DNA from: Batillaria attramentaria
Taxonomy: Eukaryota > Mollusca > Gastropoda > Batillariidae
Direction: 5' to 3'
DNA: 64,000 nt
NCBI GenBank assembly: GCA_018292915.2
Contig: JACVVK020000166.1
Coordinates: 541,001 to 605,000, forward strand
Positions 23,399 to 35,356 of this stretch are shown here, piece after piece. Positions within the stretch are counted from its first letter, which is position 1. Every line of letters begins with the position of its first letter. Below the pieces are notes generated by a model, which did not search any database, had not been told where the DNA came from, and saw only the letters and a list, made by a program, of their open reading frames with translations. The translations under genes were made by a program, and so were the position numbers.

Positions 23399-26300
23399 TC
23401 AAAAGCGACGTGCTCCACAACACACTCTTCGACAAGCTTGTCTGAAACCGGGACTGACCATGGAGTAAAAGATGGGGTTCAAGGCGAAGCTGAGGAACTG
23501 GGAATTTCGAGCGATGTGTAAGGCTGCGTATGTGGCAGCATCGCAGCGAGCGTTATCCACCACTGTAATCCCATGGAAAGCGAGTATAATCTCAACCAGA
23601 AAGTGCGGGAAACATCCCAGAAAGAACAAGCAAGTGATTACGATCGTTGTCATGGTGGTGTATCCCATTCTCCTGTTCCTGGAGATTTGATGCCTGAAGT
23701 TCATGAAAGCAGATGCGAGATACAGCCTGGGGTCCGTTGGTGCAACACTCACTGACCTCAATGTCTTTACAAGAATGTTTACTGCGGGTTCTGGTGGCTG
23801 ATGGGACCCTGCGATACCTGACTCGTATCCGTCCACAACCACACTGAAATCCTCCTGAACTTGTGGCTGAGATGTAGCGGAACTGATTGGGGGCAGTGGT
23901 ACAGTTTTTTTTTGGTCAACCTTGGAGGAACTGCTGTGTAACTCCATAGACTGTGTCTCTTTTTCCTCTGTCTCCACAGCAGATGTACCAGCAGGCTTTA
24001 CATTACAGTCATCTTCAACAGACACTTGCAGTTTCCTTTTGCTTTCTGTTTCTCTTCTCAATTCGCTGTCGTGAATTTCTTCAGTGCATACTTTTGTGTC
24101 CGTTCCTCCCTCTTTGAGGTCATGGAGAGTTTGGACTAAGCTGCAGCCAACCATTTCATTCTGTGGGCTTTCCCCAAGTGGCACCAGCTGTGATGAAGAA
24201 TGTTTGGCATTATCCAGTGGATGTGCTTCATCTGTGACCAATCTTCTGTTCCTGAACGTCACAGCGTGTGTCCTTGCCCTTCTCCATTCTGGCAATTGGA
24301 ATGGATTTGCTCCTGAATTTGCGAGCAACCGCAAATCTTTGGATAAGCATTCCCATGCAGATTGCGTGCCCGAGGTGGACAGGCTCATTCTGCGCGTTTC
24401 AAAGCTTTCTTCTGAGGTGTCCTGCTCTATGGAAGTATCCGAGGATGAATCCGATGCAGGCTGCCTCAACGCTAAAAGTGCACGAAGAGCCCGTGCAGCC
24501 ACCTCTTCCGATTGGCTGTCGTCACGCAACGTTATTACTGAATGGCTGCGCCGGGACTGAGGTTTGAAGATGCTTTGTATTGACTGCCGTTCAGAGAGGG
24601 GATTGGAATGATGTCTTATGGATTGCCCAACAGACGAGAAGCTTGGCTTAGATCTCGGAGGTAGCACTTTAGTATCATTCGCGGTTGCAGTCGCCGCTGT
24701 CCGCGTTATTTTCATGGACTTGAGTTCCTTTCGAAGCAGCTCTTGCCTCTGGAGCTTGTCGATGATGCCGTGATGCAGCCACATGATGACAACAAAGGCC
24801 GATATAAAGACTCCCATGAGACATATTGGCTGCATGGCTGGCATGCTGCTTTTCTGAAAGTTTATCCCAACCATGCACGTCACCTCTGCGGAAGAAAGGA
24901 GAGAAACACCAGTTCCAACTGCAATAATTTGATGGACATGTGTATGATTTAGGACTGAAGTGCGTCATCTGTAGTCTCAGCTAAGCTTATCAAAACTAAC
25001 CTGCCCACTGTTGGCATAATATCTCACAAAGGGGCTAATCAAAATTCAATTCAATTCAATTTTTTTTGTTTTTTTGTTTTTTTGTTGCTGCCCCAACTCT
25101 TTGCCAGCTCCAGTGGTGTTCCTCCCTGGTCATGGGTGGAATCCACGGAGGACTGGGAAGCTGGGACAATTTTTATTATGCATGATGATGGAGATGAGGA
25201 TGGTGGTAAGATGATGCTATGGAGGACCATGTGGTTTGGGACTGCGGGACAGGGCCGCATTCCACGCTTCCTGTCATAAATATCCCGGCATTAACCAGGC
25301 CCGGGAACTACGGCACCTGTGGTGCCGGCCGTGTAATCATCCACATCATTAGACGTGTCATACTAAGGGAAGTCGAAAAATGAGACCTATGCAGACATAC
25401 CCTTTTGAATGACCTTGACTCGAGGTCAAGGTCATTACAGCTGTCTGTTGTGAAATTTTACATTACCATTTGTACAGAAACTAAAAAACTAGAACTATCA
25501 AACTTGGCATAATGATAGTCATTGATAACCTCTTACAAATCTCATTTGAATGACCTTGACCCAAGGTCAAGGTCATACAAGCTATCCTGGGAAAACTGTT
25601 ACATTGCCATTTCCGTTTTCTTAGGAACTATGAACACAACAGACACCTTACTTCAGGATAGAGAGTGATAAGAGCTTTACTAACACACTCTTTTGAATAA
25701 CCTTGACCCATCTCACAAGTGAGCGAAGGAGGCTTTGCTCCTCTAGGTTTTGTTTGTTTCTTTCTTTCTCTTTTTTTCCCGGTGCGATATGGCATTTGGA
25801 ATTTGGAGAAGAAGAAAAAAACTTTAAAAAAAACACGCAGTGCTGTGGTATAAGAACCCATGGAATGATCATTCGGGCCGATCGTCGGAAGTTCTCTCCG
25901 GGTACTCCGGCTTCCTCCCCCTCTTCTTTGGAAATATTCAGCCCACAAAATTTGAAAAACAAATGCAGTTCTAAATTCCGAAACTTAAATAGCTGAGCTG
26001 ACCCTTCGCACCACGTGATTGTAATGTGTATTATGTTCAGAGTGTGAGAGAATGCGTGTGATTCACGTGAGCGTGCGTGTTGGGTTCAGTTCGCGGCGCT
26101 TTGAGCCGATTCATGAAACTGGGTAAAGCGCCTATACAATACTCATTAGTAGTAGTAGACACAGATACAGATACAGATAACTTTATTGTCCTTAAAGGAA
26201 ATTTGTAGTAGTAGTAATAGCAGTAGTAGTAGTAGTAGTAGTAACAGAGACAGGATCCGTCTGTCTCTGTTATTAGGCATATTTAGTAGGACTTTAGTAG

Positions 26301-29300
26301 GATTTAGTAGTAACCCATTTACATGCAAATTAGGCTCACACGACAAAGGCCGCGAGCTGCTAACGCGCTGCGATTAGCTAATGATACCTCTAACGTGCCT
26401 AACTTACATGCAAATGGGTTACGCTGCTCAGCAAAGTCCTCCTTACGAAGTCCTACTAAATATGTTTATTAATGAGGATGTGGAGCGGCATAGCACCGGA
26501 AAAATGCCCGTCCGTTTTGATTCACGCTTGTGTTTCATGGTACGGATGTAAAAAAAAAAACAAAAAAAAGTTTGATTACTGCTGTCGGTTTGGCTGATGT
26601 TACTTGTTCATCCTACTGCTGCTGTTTTTGATGTTGTTTCCATAGTAATGGAAACAACATCATAGGACGGGCTAAATTTTCCACGTTCATGGGCAAGCAT
26701 CTGTGGTACAAACGCACGTCACTGCCGATCTCCCGCAGAGACGATTTTGCAAGTGTAACTCTGACAATGACGTAAGAAAACGTGCGTCATCGATGCTGAC
26801 ATGTACGGTGCCCCGAACGCGCTTCTCCTCCTCAGTGAGTGCCGTCTGTGCGTGCGTGCGTGCGTGCGTGCGTGCGGCTGTGTGTGTGTGAATTGTGTCC
26901 AGGCCCGTTTCTTCGAAAATACTTAACCGAATGGCTTCAAATTTGGGATATCCAAATATATCAAAATGTTACATTAGAGGAACCAAGCGTGTGATGATTG
27001 CTTAAGTGATTTGGGAGTTATCGCCCTTTTGAGACAAGTTGGTTGTCTTTTGTGTACAGGCGTAATATTTATTTAAATCACACAATTTTTGGGCAGTAGA
27101 TAGCTTGAATACGGACTCTGAACAGAGTCACTACTAGAAAATGGTCGCTCTTATAGTTTTCATGTAAACCGAGCCTGAGTTGACATTGCATGTGAACCCA
27201 GTTCAGATGCCTATTTCTCCGAAAATACTGAACCGATCGATTTCAATTTTGGGGTTTTTAAATGAATCAAGATTGGTGAATAGAAGGCCCGATCCAGGTA
27301 CGATTGCACACATGATTTGCGAGTTATCGCCCTTTTCAGAAAAAGTGGCTTTCTGGTGTTTAAAGGCGTAATATTTACCTAAACCACTCCATTTTTTGGA
27401 CATAGATAGCATGAATACGGACTCTCAACTAAGTGAATTTTGGAGGTTGTCGCTTTTATACTTTTGGCGTAAGCCGTACCTGATGAAAGTGCTGGTGAAC
27501 ACACTTTAGATCTCAAAATCGCTCCTACTATACATAGATAATGAGCCTGGGGTGCGATAAAAAAAAATATACAAAAAAATTAGAAAAATTCACTGCAGCC
27601 GTTATCGTCAGTTGACTCGAAAATTTGTACTCACAGCACATTTCCTCTGCAAGCCACACGCCTCACAAACATCGAAGAAGAGACGCACGCGCACTGACGT
27701 AAAGTAAGTGCGTCATGTTTGATTGACGTGATGCTGTTTTTCCTTGGGGTTGTCTCGCCACTTTCTTTCCGAATTCCTCTGTTTGGAGACGTGGTGTATT
27801 TTACTTCTACTATGTCGCCTCTTCGTGCAATCGCAGAGAAGACACGGGATACAACAGAATACAACTCCAATACTTTATGAACAAAATATGCACGGAGAAC
27901 AAATTCATGAAAGAAGAAGAACCCAGAACGCTGTGCAGGGCTGCTTACGTACTGAACAGGTCAGATCTAGAACATTCCTCAACTTACTGGAAGGTTCGAT
28001 ATCTTTCCAAGGTGACGTAATCTACTGACGTTACTGCACCAGCATGTTCTGGGATGGTCTAGAAATTATTTTGCATCGAAATGCAGTATCTTTTCGCGAT
28101 CTCTACAACTTGACGTGTGGAAAGCGGGAATTTCAGTGGGTTTCGTTTTTGCCACTGACTCACACTCAGAAGCATAATGTGTGTGTGTGGAGGGGGGGGG
28201 GGATGCGTGCGTCCGCGCGCAAGCGCGCGTCTAAGGCGAGAGAGAGAGAGAGGGTCTCTTCTCCGATACCAGTAAACAATCGTCTGTCAGTAAGGTCTGC
28301 GGGAAGTAACTCTGTCAAAGGGGAACGACTTTATTACAAGAATTCATTCACCCATGTAGAACCTCGCATACGCCAAAACGTTTGTGACGTCAACCAGCTA
28401 GGCGAGCTCACACGACCTCATGTGTTTGGGTTTTTGCAAGTGCATAGAGGCACGATAAGGGTTTTCAGTACTTTCTTTATGTCAGCATGCTTGATGTCAG
28501 AGAGCTTGCGTTCCGGCGTGTGCGCGCGGGCTGCATACATGACACAACGACTACGACTGTGACTACAGCAGGTCATTGAATGGAAACAACATATTGGGCT
28601 GGTGGCCATCTTGTTTATGTTTTCCATAGTAATGGAAACAACATCATACGACGGGGTAAAATTTCCACGTTCATAGGCAAGCATCTGTGGTACAAACGCA
28701 CGTCACTGCCGATCTCCCGCAGAGACGATTTTGCAAGTGTAACTCTGACAATGACGTAAGAAGCGTGCGTCTCCGATGCTGACGCGTATGGTGCTCCGAA
28801 CGCACTTCTCCTCCTCAGTGAGTGCCGTCTGTGCGGATGTGTGTGCGGATGTGTGTGTGTGAATTGTGTCCAGGCCCGTTTCTTCGAAAATACTCAACCG
28901 AATGGCTTCAAATTTGGGGTATCTAAATATATCAAAATGTTACATTAGAGGAACCAAGCGTGTGATGATTGCTTAAGTGATTTGGGAGTTATCGCCCTTT
29001 TGAGACAAGTTGGTTGTCTTTCGTGTACAGGCGTAATATTTATTTAAATCACTCAATTTTTGGGCAGTAGATAGCTTGAATACGGACTCTGAACAGAGTC
29101 ACTACTAGAAAATGGTCGCTCTTATAGTTTTCATGTAAACCGAACCTGAGTTGACATTGCATGTGAACCCAGTTCAGATGCCTGTATCTCCGTAAATACT
29201 GAACCGATCGATTTCAAATTTGGGGTTTCTAAATGAATCAAGACTTTTGAATAGAAGACGCGATCCAGGAACGATTGCATACATGATTTGCGAGTTATTG

Positions 29301-30245
29301 CCCTTTTCAGAAAAAGTGGCTTTCTGGCGTTTGAAGGCGTAATATTTATCTAAATCACTCCATTTGTTGGACATAGATAGCATGAATACGAACTCTCAAC
29401 AGTGTGAATTTGGGAGGTTGTCGCTATTATACTTTTGACGTAAGCCGTACCTCATGAAAGTGCTGGTGAACCCATTTTAGATCTCAAAATCGCTCCTACT
29501 ATATATATAGATAATGCGTCTGGGGTGCCATAAGAAATATACCCAAAAAAATTCAGAAAAATTCACTGCAGCCGTTATCGTCAGTTGACTCGAAAATTTG
29601 TACTCACAGCACATTTCCTCTGCAAGCCACACGCCTCACAAACATCGTCGAAAAGGCACACGCGCACTGACGCAAAACTGTATCAGCGTCAGTTTGCCGA
29701 CGTCATGTTTGATTGACGTGATGCTGGCATTTCTTGGGGGTGTGTCGTCACTTTTCGTAAGTTCTCTATTTGTAGACGGGGAAAGCGGGAGTTTCATTGA
29801 TGTAGTGAGCTTTGATTTTTCCACTGACTCTCACTCAATAGCATAGTAGAGTGAGAGAACACCACATAGGTCTCAATGGAGCACATGCACAAACGCGTGC
29901 GTGCGTGCGCGCGCGCGTATGTCTGTGTGCGCGCGCGCGCGCAGCAGACATAACACATAGTGAAAAAACGTTCGCCGCGCAGACTTGTCTGTTAAACACA
30001 TTGAGCCGGTATAAATTTGATCTTTACACTGCGCAGCAGCAACACTTCAATTTTCATGAGGCTGCTTTCATTGCAAGAATTGTATCCGAGTCAGAGAGTT
30101 ATTACGTCAAATGTATTATGCGTCAACCCAATGAGGAAAAACGTCATAGATTTCAAAGAAAACAACTTGGCGTCTCTCTTCCAAAACCAAGATTGGTCTG
30201 ACAAGCCCGGTCAGTTCTTTCAATTCAGAGAGAGAGAGAGAGAGT

Positions 30246-30312
<67 letters not shown>

Positions 30313-30647
30313 TCCCGAATACATGGCATTACAAAAGAACGACTGTGACGACAGCAGGTGATTAAATGGAAACAACATATTGGGCTGGTGGCCATCTTGT
30401 TTAAAGTTTCCCACAAACAGCTTGTATGGCCTTGGCCTCGAAAACAAGTAGAGGTTAAAGCCTCTCGTGTTTGTAGATTCTGAGAAAATATTAATGTTCC
30501 AAACAGACTGCTTTAGTCACCTTGACCTTGAGTCAAAGTCATTCAAAATGGTATGTTTCAAAGGTCTTATGGCTCTCTGTCAGCATGCCAAGTTAGGTGC
30601 CACCGCTTTTGGTAGATTCTTAGAAAAGACCAGTGTTAAAGTTAATG

Positions 30648-30708
<61 letters not shown>

Positions 30709-31709
30709 ACGACGGAGGGTTATTACATAGACTCACTTTGTTACAGAAGTGAGCCACAAACCGGCGTTTTTGTCATCAGCCGCCCATGATGGGGGGTGAG
30801 TGAATTTCCAGCACCCATTCGGCTTACCCTCGATACCCATGTGTGAGTGAACATAACTGTCGTAGACAATGGCGGAAGGAGCTGCCAAGCAGATCCCAAA
30901 CAGCAAGCCGACTGTGAAGGCCGACCACCGCGCCTTTTGTTCCATTGCTCCGCTGGACGGGTAAACGATGTGGGAAAAGCGGGTGGCTGCGACACACACC
31001 AGCCCGAACATGGAGCCAACGTTAGCCACTATACTGGCAAACGTGCATACTCTGCAACAGGTGTGTGTGTTAAATTAGAGACTAACAAAAAGAGGAAGAC
31101 ACATTGTGAAGAAAAGAAAGAAAGAATGGTGGTCGAAGTTGTTCATAACTGACGCGGGCACAGCTACCTGTCACTAGTGATTTAGGTTTTTGGTTTTGTT
31201 GTTGTTGTTTAGGTGTCCCTTCATCGCCCTAACTCTGTCACACACACACACACACACACACACACGCGCGCGCGCACACGCACACGGCTTTTGTCTGTTA
31301 ATTACACATACCACTCGTCTTCCCGCCACCGGTCTTCACACAAAACTGACACACGTCAACACAAGCAGATGAGTCCTTACTTGCAAATGAACTTCATGAC
31401 AAAGCCAGGGCTCATGTGCACCTCTGACACGTGAAGCAGCGAGCCGCTTACGAGAGTCACCATATCGTACACGGCGATGGTGCTTATGAAGAACTTGATG
31501 TTGCTCTTGTAAGTCTGCTTCCCTTTAGCCAAAGCGCTTACCGTCAGAACCAGCAGATTGCCCGGGAGCCCTATCACCAGCACTATCCCCGTAAAGACCA
31601 TGAAGGGAAAGTTGAGTCTTTGGAGCGCTCGCTGGTTTTCTTCTAGGGTGGCCTTCCGCTGGTCGTCGGGAAGGCTGGATACGTTCACGTCGCTACAAAT
31701 CGGACTCAT
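23399..31709 (-). CDS. Orphan class A-like seven-transmembrane receptor 1 (intact)
   Basis: Three coding exons on the minus strand: 31709-31381, 31051-30828, 24885-23399. Borders are GT-AG and phases 2 and 1, giving 679 aa. A non-coding 5' exon is implied by an acceptor (T-tract plus CAG) 7 bases before the ATG. Exon 1 encodes an N-glycosylation site (NVS) and TM1-TM2 (about 34-59 with GN at 50-51; 70-93). Exon 2 encodes TM3-TM4. Exon 3 encodes TM5 (201-222), a ~370-residue Ser/Arg-rich third intracellular loop, TM6 (593-618) and TM7 with NPIFY (654-658). The DRY position reads ATRF (Arg134) and the TM6 toggle region GCFPHF, not CWxP. ECL2 carries Cys188, a partner for Cys109. I recognise the fold but not the family or ligand. 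It lies in tandem with a paralogue at 33400-43300; the 5.9 kb intron 2 is filled with repeats. Confidence 0.85.
25070..25370 (-). mobile_element. tRNA-derived SINE, family 1, truncated
   Basis: The minus orientation tail ('ggcaaagagttggggcagcaa') is at the left. The body is similar to the other family 1 copies, but the tRNA-like head is missing. It lies in receptor 1 intron 2. Confidence 0.75.
25380..25700 (+). repeat. Tandem degenerate repeat with TGACCTTGA...TCAAGGTCA motif
   Basis: Units of roughly 140-150 bp. The clearest cores are TGACCTTGACTCGAGGTCAAGGTCA (25410-25434, split here as an inverted pair around TCG) and its relative at 25551-25575. Each half matches the extended nuclear-receptor half site TCAAGGTCA (ERR/SF1 type). 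Related units lie at about 19640-19820 and 30515-30620. Confidence 0.65.
25790..26160 (+). mobile_element. SINE-like repeat, family 2
   Basis: The body contains 'tagctgagctgacccttcgcaccacgtgattgtaatg', 'gagagaatgcgtgtgattcacgtgagcgtgcgtg' and 'cgcggcgctttgagcc'. It ends 'gggtaaagcgcctatacaatactcattagtagtagt'. Relatives are at 41620-42000 (minus) and 60018-60215 (plus), with fragments at 1540-1588 and 60715-60830. Confidence 0.65.
26282..26460. mobile_element. Short inverted-repeat MITE ('MITE C'), empty copy
   Basis: 179 bp bounded by TTTAGTAGGAC and GTCCTACTAAA. Longer inverted arms continue inside ('taacccatttacatgcaaattaggc' against 'taacttacatgcaaatgggtta'). A second copy at 37804-38375 carries another MITE in its middle, so this copy shows the uninterrupted state. 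Confidence 0.7.
27795..28109 (-). mobile_element. Solo LTR (Gypsy family of 44565-50425), reverse orientation
   Basis: Reverse complement of the LTR seen at 44565 and 50112. It runs from 'tgtattttac..ctatgtcgc' to 'ttttcgcgatctctacaac', with many substitutions, so it is older than the other copies. GACGTG occurs just before the left end and just after the right end, a likely target duplication. It interrupts tandem unit A. Confidence 0.75.
30247..30310 (+). repeat. (TG)n microsatellite
   Basis: About 32 TG units following a GA run, in receptor 1 intron 2. Confidence 0.95.
30663..30706 (+). repeat. (CA)n microsatellite next to receptor 1 exon 2
   Basis: About 22 CA units following a CT run, 120 bp downstream (on the minus strand) of the exon 2 donor at 30827. 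Confidence 0.95.
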
Positions 31710-31716
31710 GACTGCT

Positions 31717-32684
31717 CTGAAAAAAAAAGTCGTCGAGACTGCCCAGATACCAGCCGAGCCCTCCAAAAATGAATACGATCACAGCTGTGTCTGCCAACAA
31801 CTAGCTGGCCGTCGAGAAAACTGGACGTGTTGAAGTCACCACTAATCGGACACAGGCTTACACTACACTACAGTTCACAACAATATATTTAACACAATAA
31901 GCTGGTGAGATGTCAGTGAGACGGTCCGAATTCCAATCGAGCCTTCTTTCTTAAATAAAAGTTTCTTTGACACAAAATAATAATCACTTATGCTTCAAAA
32001 AATAGCTCGTACACTGTATCACATTTCTTTCTCCATACTTGGGCAATGGCGATTTTTGGTGATGACGGGAGCAGTGACGTTATTTTGCTAGCAAAGAATC
32101 ATGACGTCACACGCTCAGAACTCTCTGATTCCAAGGTCTTTGGTACAAGTGACATTTCCAGATCATGAGATGGGATTTGCGATAGCTCATTGGTTCATTT
32201 TCTTACGTTTGCAATGTGACATGGTCGTATCAAAAGGCTGTAAGGGGTAACAGAATATTTGGTCGTATGCCCAGCTAAACATTGAACTTGAAAGTTGAAT
32301 GAGTTCTTGTTGTAGAGATCGCGAAAAGTCACTGCATTTCGATGGAAATTTCTAGACCATCCCAGAACATGATGGTGCAGTAACGTCAGTAGATTACGTA
32401 ACCTTGAAAAGATTCCGTACTTGCCAGTAATAAGTTGCGGAATATTCTAGATCTGACCTGTTAGTATATAAGCAGCCCTGCACGGCGTTCTGGATTCTTC
32501 CTCTTTCATGAGTTTGTTCTTCGCGCATCTTCTGTCAATAAAGTATTGGAGTTCTATCCTGTTGTATCCCGTGTCTTCTCTGCGAGTGCACCGAGAGAGC
32601 GACATAGCAGGAGAAAAATACAACAGTTCTGGAAACCCTACGGTTACCGAGTGAATTAGAATGTGTTTTAATTCCAATAATCAT

Positions 32685-32715
<31 letters not shown>

Positions 32716-33399
32716 AACTCAAATTAACTCAGCTCTCAGATGAATGTCTATTTCATTACATACAGACGTTCACCACGCCATGGTCATCACATAACAAGAA
32801 TGAACAACTCAAGTTCGTGTTGTTATGAGCATTGAACACTTGACGCCGTCCCAATATTGGTTCATTTTGTCATTTCGCCAGGGACGGTGGCTTGGGTAGA
32901 CTGGAAACCAGGGGAATCATTGCCGCAGACTCGCTACGCATGCTTTTGCTTGATAAACTCCCTCCTCCCCCCCCCCCCCCCCCTTTTTTTGCGTCCGTTC
33001 TGAAAATCTCAGCTTTTTTTTTTTTTCTTGTGGCTATTTCATTTATTTATTTATTTATTTGTGGTTGTAGTTTTGCAAGCTTTGTTTCAAAGTGAAGTTC
33101 GAATTCACAGAATACTTTTTAAAACTCTTTTAAAATCTTTTAATCTACATTTTGCAGCTTTGCTTGATAATTAAACTTCATTGTCCTTTTGAGGCATTTC
33201 TGCCATCACCTTATTCATGTTTTTCAAGTTCTTGTGCAATGCAGCTTCCAAACAAAAGTTTGTTTGTCAAATGTTTTCAGATTTATTTACTTCGTTAAAC
33301 TGCGCGCACGGCGATGATTCCCAGAGGAATAGTACAAGCAGATTCCCGTCTCCCCTATATCCCATATCTCTGATTTGGCGTACCAGCTGCTGTAAGCAT
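31717..33399. other. Spacer between the two receptor genes
   Basis: Contains the 5' flank of receptor 1 and a solo LTR (32308-32625), then a (CT)n run (32690-32715) and a C-run followed by a T-run (about 32966-33026). No other gene is seen. The receptor 2 stop codon lies at its right edge. Confidence 0.5.
32308..32625 (+). mobile_element. Solo LTR of the resident Gypsy family, with intact target duplication
   Basis: 318 bp, TGTTGT...ACAACA ends. It contains TATATAAG and AATAAA in the same places as the full element's LTRs. The 5 bp sequence GTTCT flanks it on both sides (32303-32307, 32626-32630). It arose by LTR-LTR recombination after a full insertion between the receptor genes. Confidence 0.9.
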
Positions 33400-33927
33400 T
33401 CACATACGTCGTCTCCGTATTAGCCGATAGCAGGCGTCTCTGAACCCTGGGCTGATGATGGAATAACAGATGGGGTTGAAGGCGAAATTCAGATACTGAC
33501 TCCTCTTTAAAATGTATAAGGCCGCGTGATACGCGGCATTGCAACGAGCCCTGTCTATGATACTGTTGTCAGCTGCGAGCAAGAACATGATCAGAAAGTT
33601 CGGGAAGTAGCTCAGGAAGAAAAGGCACGTGACTAGCACTGTGATCACGGTCGTTTGGCCTGTCTTCGCAGACCACAGTAGGCTAGGTGCTTGGATCACT
33701 GTCAACAAGTACAACCTCAAGATCTGCGAGTACTGACTGCCAGCATAGCTCCAGGTGTTTTTAGAATCTGGTGGCTCCAGTCGATCCAAGTCTGACTGAG
33801 GTGGTTTTGGGGAATCTTGTACGGCGAACCTCACCACAGGAGCTGTTTGACTGCAATCGACCGAATCCAAAGCAGAGCGAGATCTTGGTACAGATTGTCC
33901 AGATTCCGGGAAATTTTGTAGGGCTTT

Positions 33928-34350
33928 ATCCTTGAATGTCGCCACAGTAGCAGCTCTAGGACTGCTGTCGACCGGAGCTGGCGGGAAGCGGGATCTTGCG
34001 TCAGGTTGTCCTGCTGACTCAGTGAATCGTAGCTCAACCACTGACACCGCCGACTCTTTCTGGTTCTTCGCCGCCTCGCGCAGTTCGATGTCGACCGGAG
34101 CAGAAGTAAAGCAGGATGTTGTTGGAGGTTGTTCAGTTGGGTCAGTGAATCGTGGCTCAACCACGGGCAACACTGAGTCGCGTAGTTCAGTGAACCATGA
34201 CTCTTTCTGGTTCTGCGCAGCCTCGCGCAGTTCGATGTTGATCGGAGCAGAAGGAAAGGGGGATCTTGTTTCACGTTGTTCAGTTGGGTCAGGGAATCGT
34301 CGCTCAACCATGGACAACACTGAGTGGCGTAGTTCAGTGAACCATGACTC
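33928..34350 (-). repeat. In-frame ~49-residue repeats in the third loop of receptor 2
   Basis: Three units, the third partial. Unit starts: RESWFTELRHSV, ESWFTELRDSV, then ESAVSVVELRF. Each carries a PxPTEQ- or SAGQP-type middle and SAP-[IV][ND]IELREAA or PAPVDSSPRAA ends. Reading frame is kept, so this is coding minisatellite growth in a loop. Confidence 0.8.
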
Positions 34351-34446
34351 TCTCCTCTCCTCCGCTGCGGTAGACGAACCAGCGGCTTTTACGGTGCAGT
34401 CTACACCTGAAAGCACTTTGCTTGCTCTTTTAGGCTCTGCTTCTAG

Positions 34447-34671
34447 CCGTCTGCTTTCTTGAGACGCACGACGAGACTGGGGTTTAGACTCTCGTTTGCT
34501 TTCTTGAGACGCTTGACACGACTGGGTTTTAGACTCTTGTTTTCTTTCTTGAGACGCTTGACACGACTGGGTTTTAAACTTTCGAGTGCCTTCTTGAGAC
34601 GCATGACCAGACAGGGTTTTAGCATCTTGCCTGCTTGCGTGAGAGGCACGGCCAGACTTGGTTTTAAACGC
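34447..34671 (-). repeat. In-frame ~15-residue repeats (KTQSCQASQE type) in the third loop of receptor 2
   Basis: Five to six units of the pattern K-[TP]-x-S-x-x-ASQE-x-x-[KR]. They are Ser/Lys-rich and upstream (N-terminal) of the 49-residue repeats. Receptor 1 has no equivalent array. Confidence 0.8.
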
Positions 34672-34971
34672 TCCTACTATCATATCGCTTTCATCCCCTT
34701 CTTTTTCTTCTTTGAGAGGCACCAAGACCGTCGAACGATAAGTGACTGTATCCATGCTCGGCCTTATTGTCACGGTTTGTTTATTTCTCACTTCCTCGTT
34801 AGACGATTGTGGAAGACCAGCGTTGGCGTTGTCAGGTGGATTCCTTGACGTCTCGCTTTTTGTCGAGGAGGCAAACGGTGCTGCAATGGTCGTGCGTGAG
34901 CACATAGTTTGAACTTCGTCTGCTCGGAAGGTCAAGCTTTCCGGTCCTACGAAGCGCCCTGCAGACGTTGC

Positions 34972-35110
34972 AGAATAATAATAATAATAATGAGGATTTA
35001 TCTGGCGCCCAACCTCCTGCTGGAGCTCTGGGCGCCTCACAATAGTAGGGTGGCAATACATATACATGAAATACGTCACATTACATACACATGAAATACA
35101 CGTCACATAC
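34972..35110 (-). mobile_element. SINE/LINE-tail insertion in receptor 2 exon 3
   Basis: On the minus strand: TG/AC-rich sequence, then 'gtgaggcgcccagagctccagcaggaggttgggcgccagataaatcc', ending in (ATT)n at about 34977-34992. The 'ggcgccc.gagctcc' core resembles the tail of the LINE remnant near 41505-41530. It disrupts the exon. Confidence 0.6.
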
Positions 35111-35356
35111 ACGTTACGTACACACAGCTATGATACATCCTAACACGACATCCAAAAAGACAATGATGGTAACAGAAGATATCGTTTTCAAGCTAGATGC
35201 TGACATTACAGAAGACGTGAGCATACCCTGTCTGGACCGGCCTTCTTCTTTACTCCACGTCCCCGAAGCGGGACCACCATTTCTTTCAACCATTTCGGTG
35301 AAGCTTGCCTCCGGCGAGGAAGGGGGTACACCGGGGCGTCTTCCGAAGCCTGGCTT

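Larger units (their letters stand above)
26630..30405 (+). repeat. Large tandem duplication, two units of ~1.8-2 kb in receptor 1 intron 2
   Basis: Unit A spans about 26630-28605 and unit B about 28606-30405. Both carry, in order: 'ccatagtaatggaaacaacatca', 'ggcaagcatctgtggtacaaacgcacgtcactgccgatctcccgcagagacg', two 'ttcgaaaatact.aaccga' blocks, 'ctcactgcagccgttatcgtcagttgactcgaaaatttgtactc', and 'gtttgattgacgtgatgctg'. Each ends with 'tggaaacaacatattgggctggtggccatcttgttta'. Identity is roughly 90% by eye. Unit A contains a solo LTR (27795-28109) that unit B lacks. The second half of unit B has (TG)n instead (30247-30310). Confidence 0.75.

Noticed and set aside
28044..28562. 172-codon open frame in receptor 1 intron 2
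   Set aside because: It begins in the reversed solo LTR and crosses tandem-repeat sequence; no domain.
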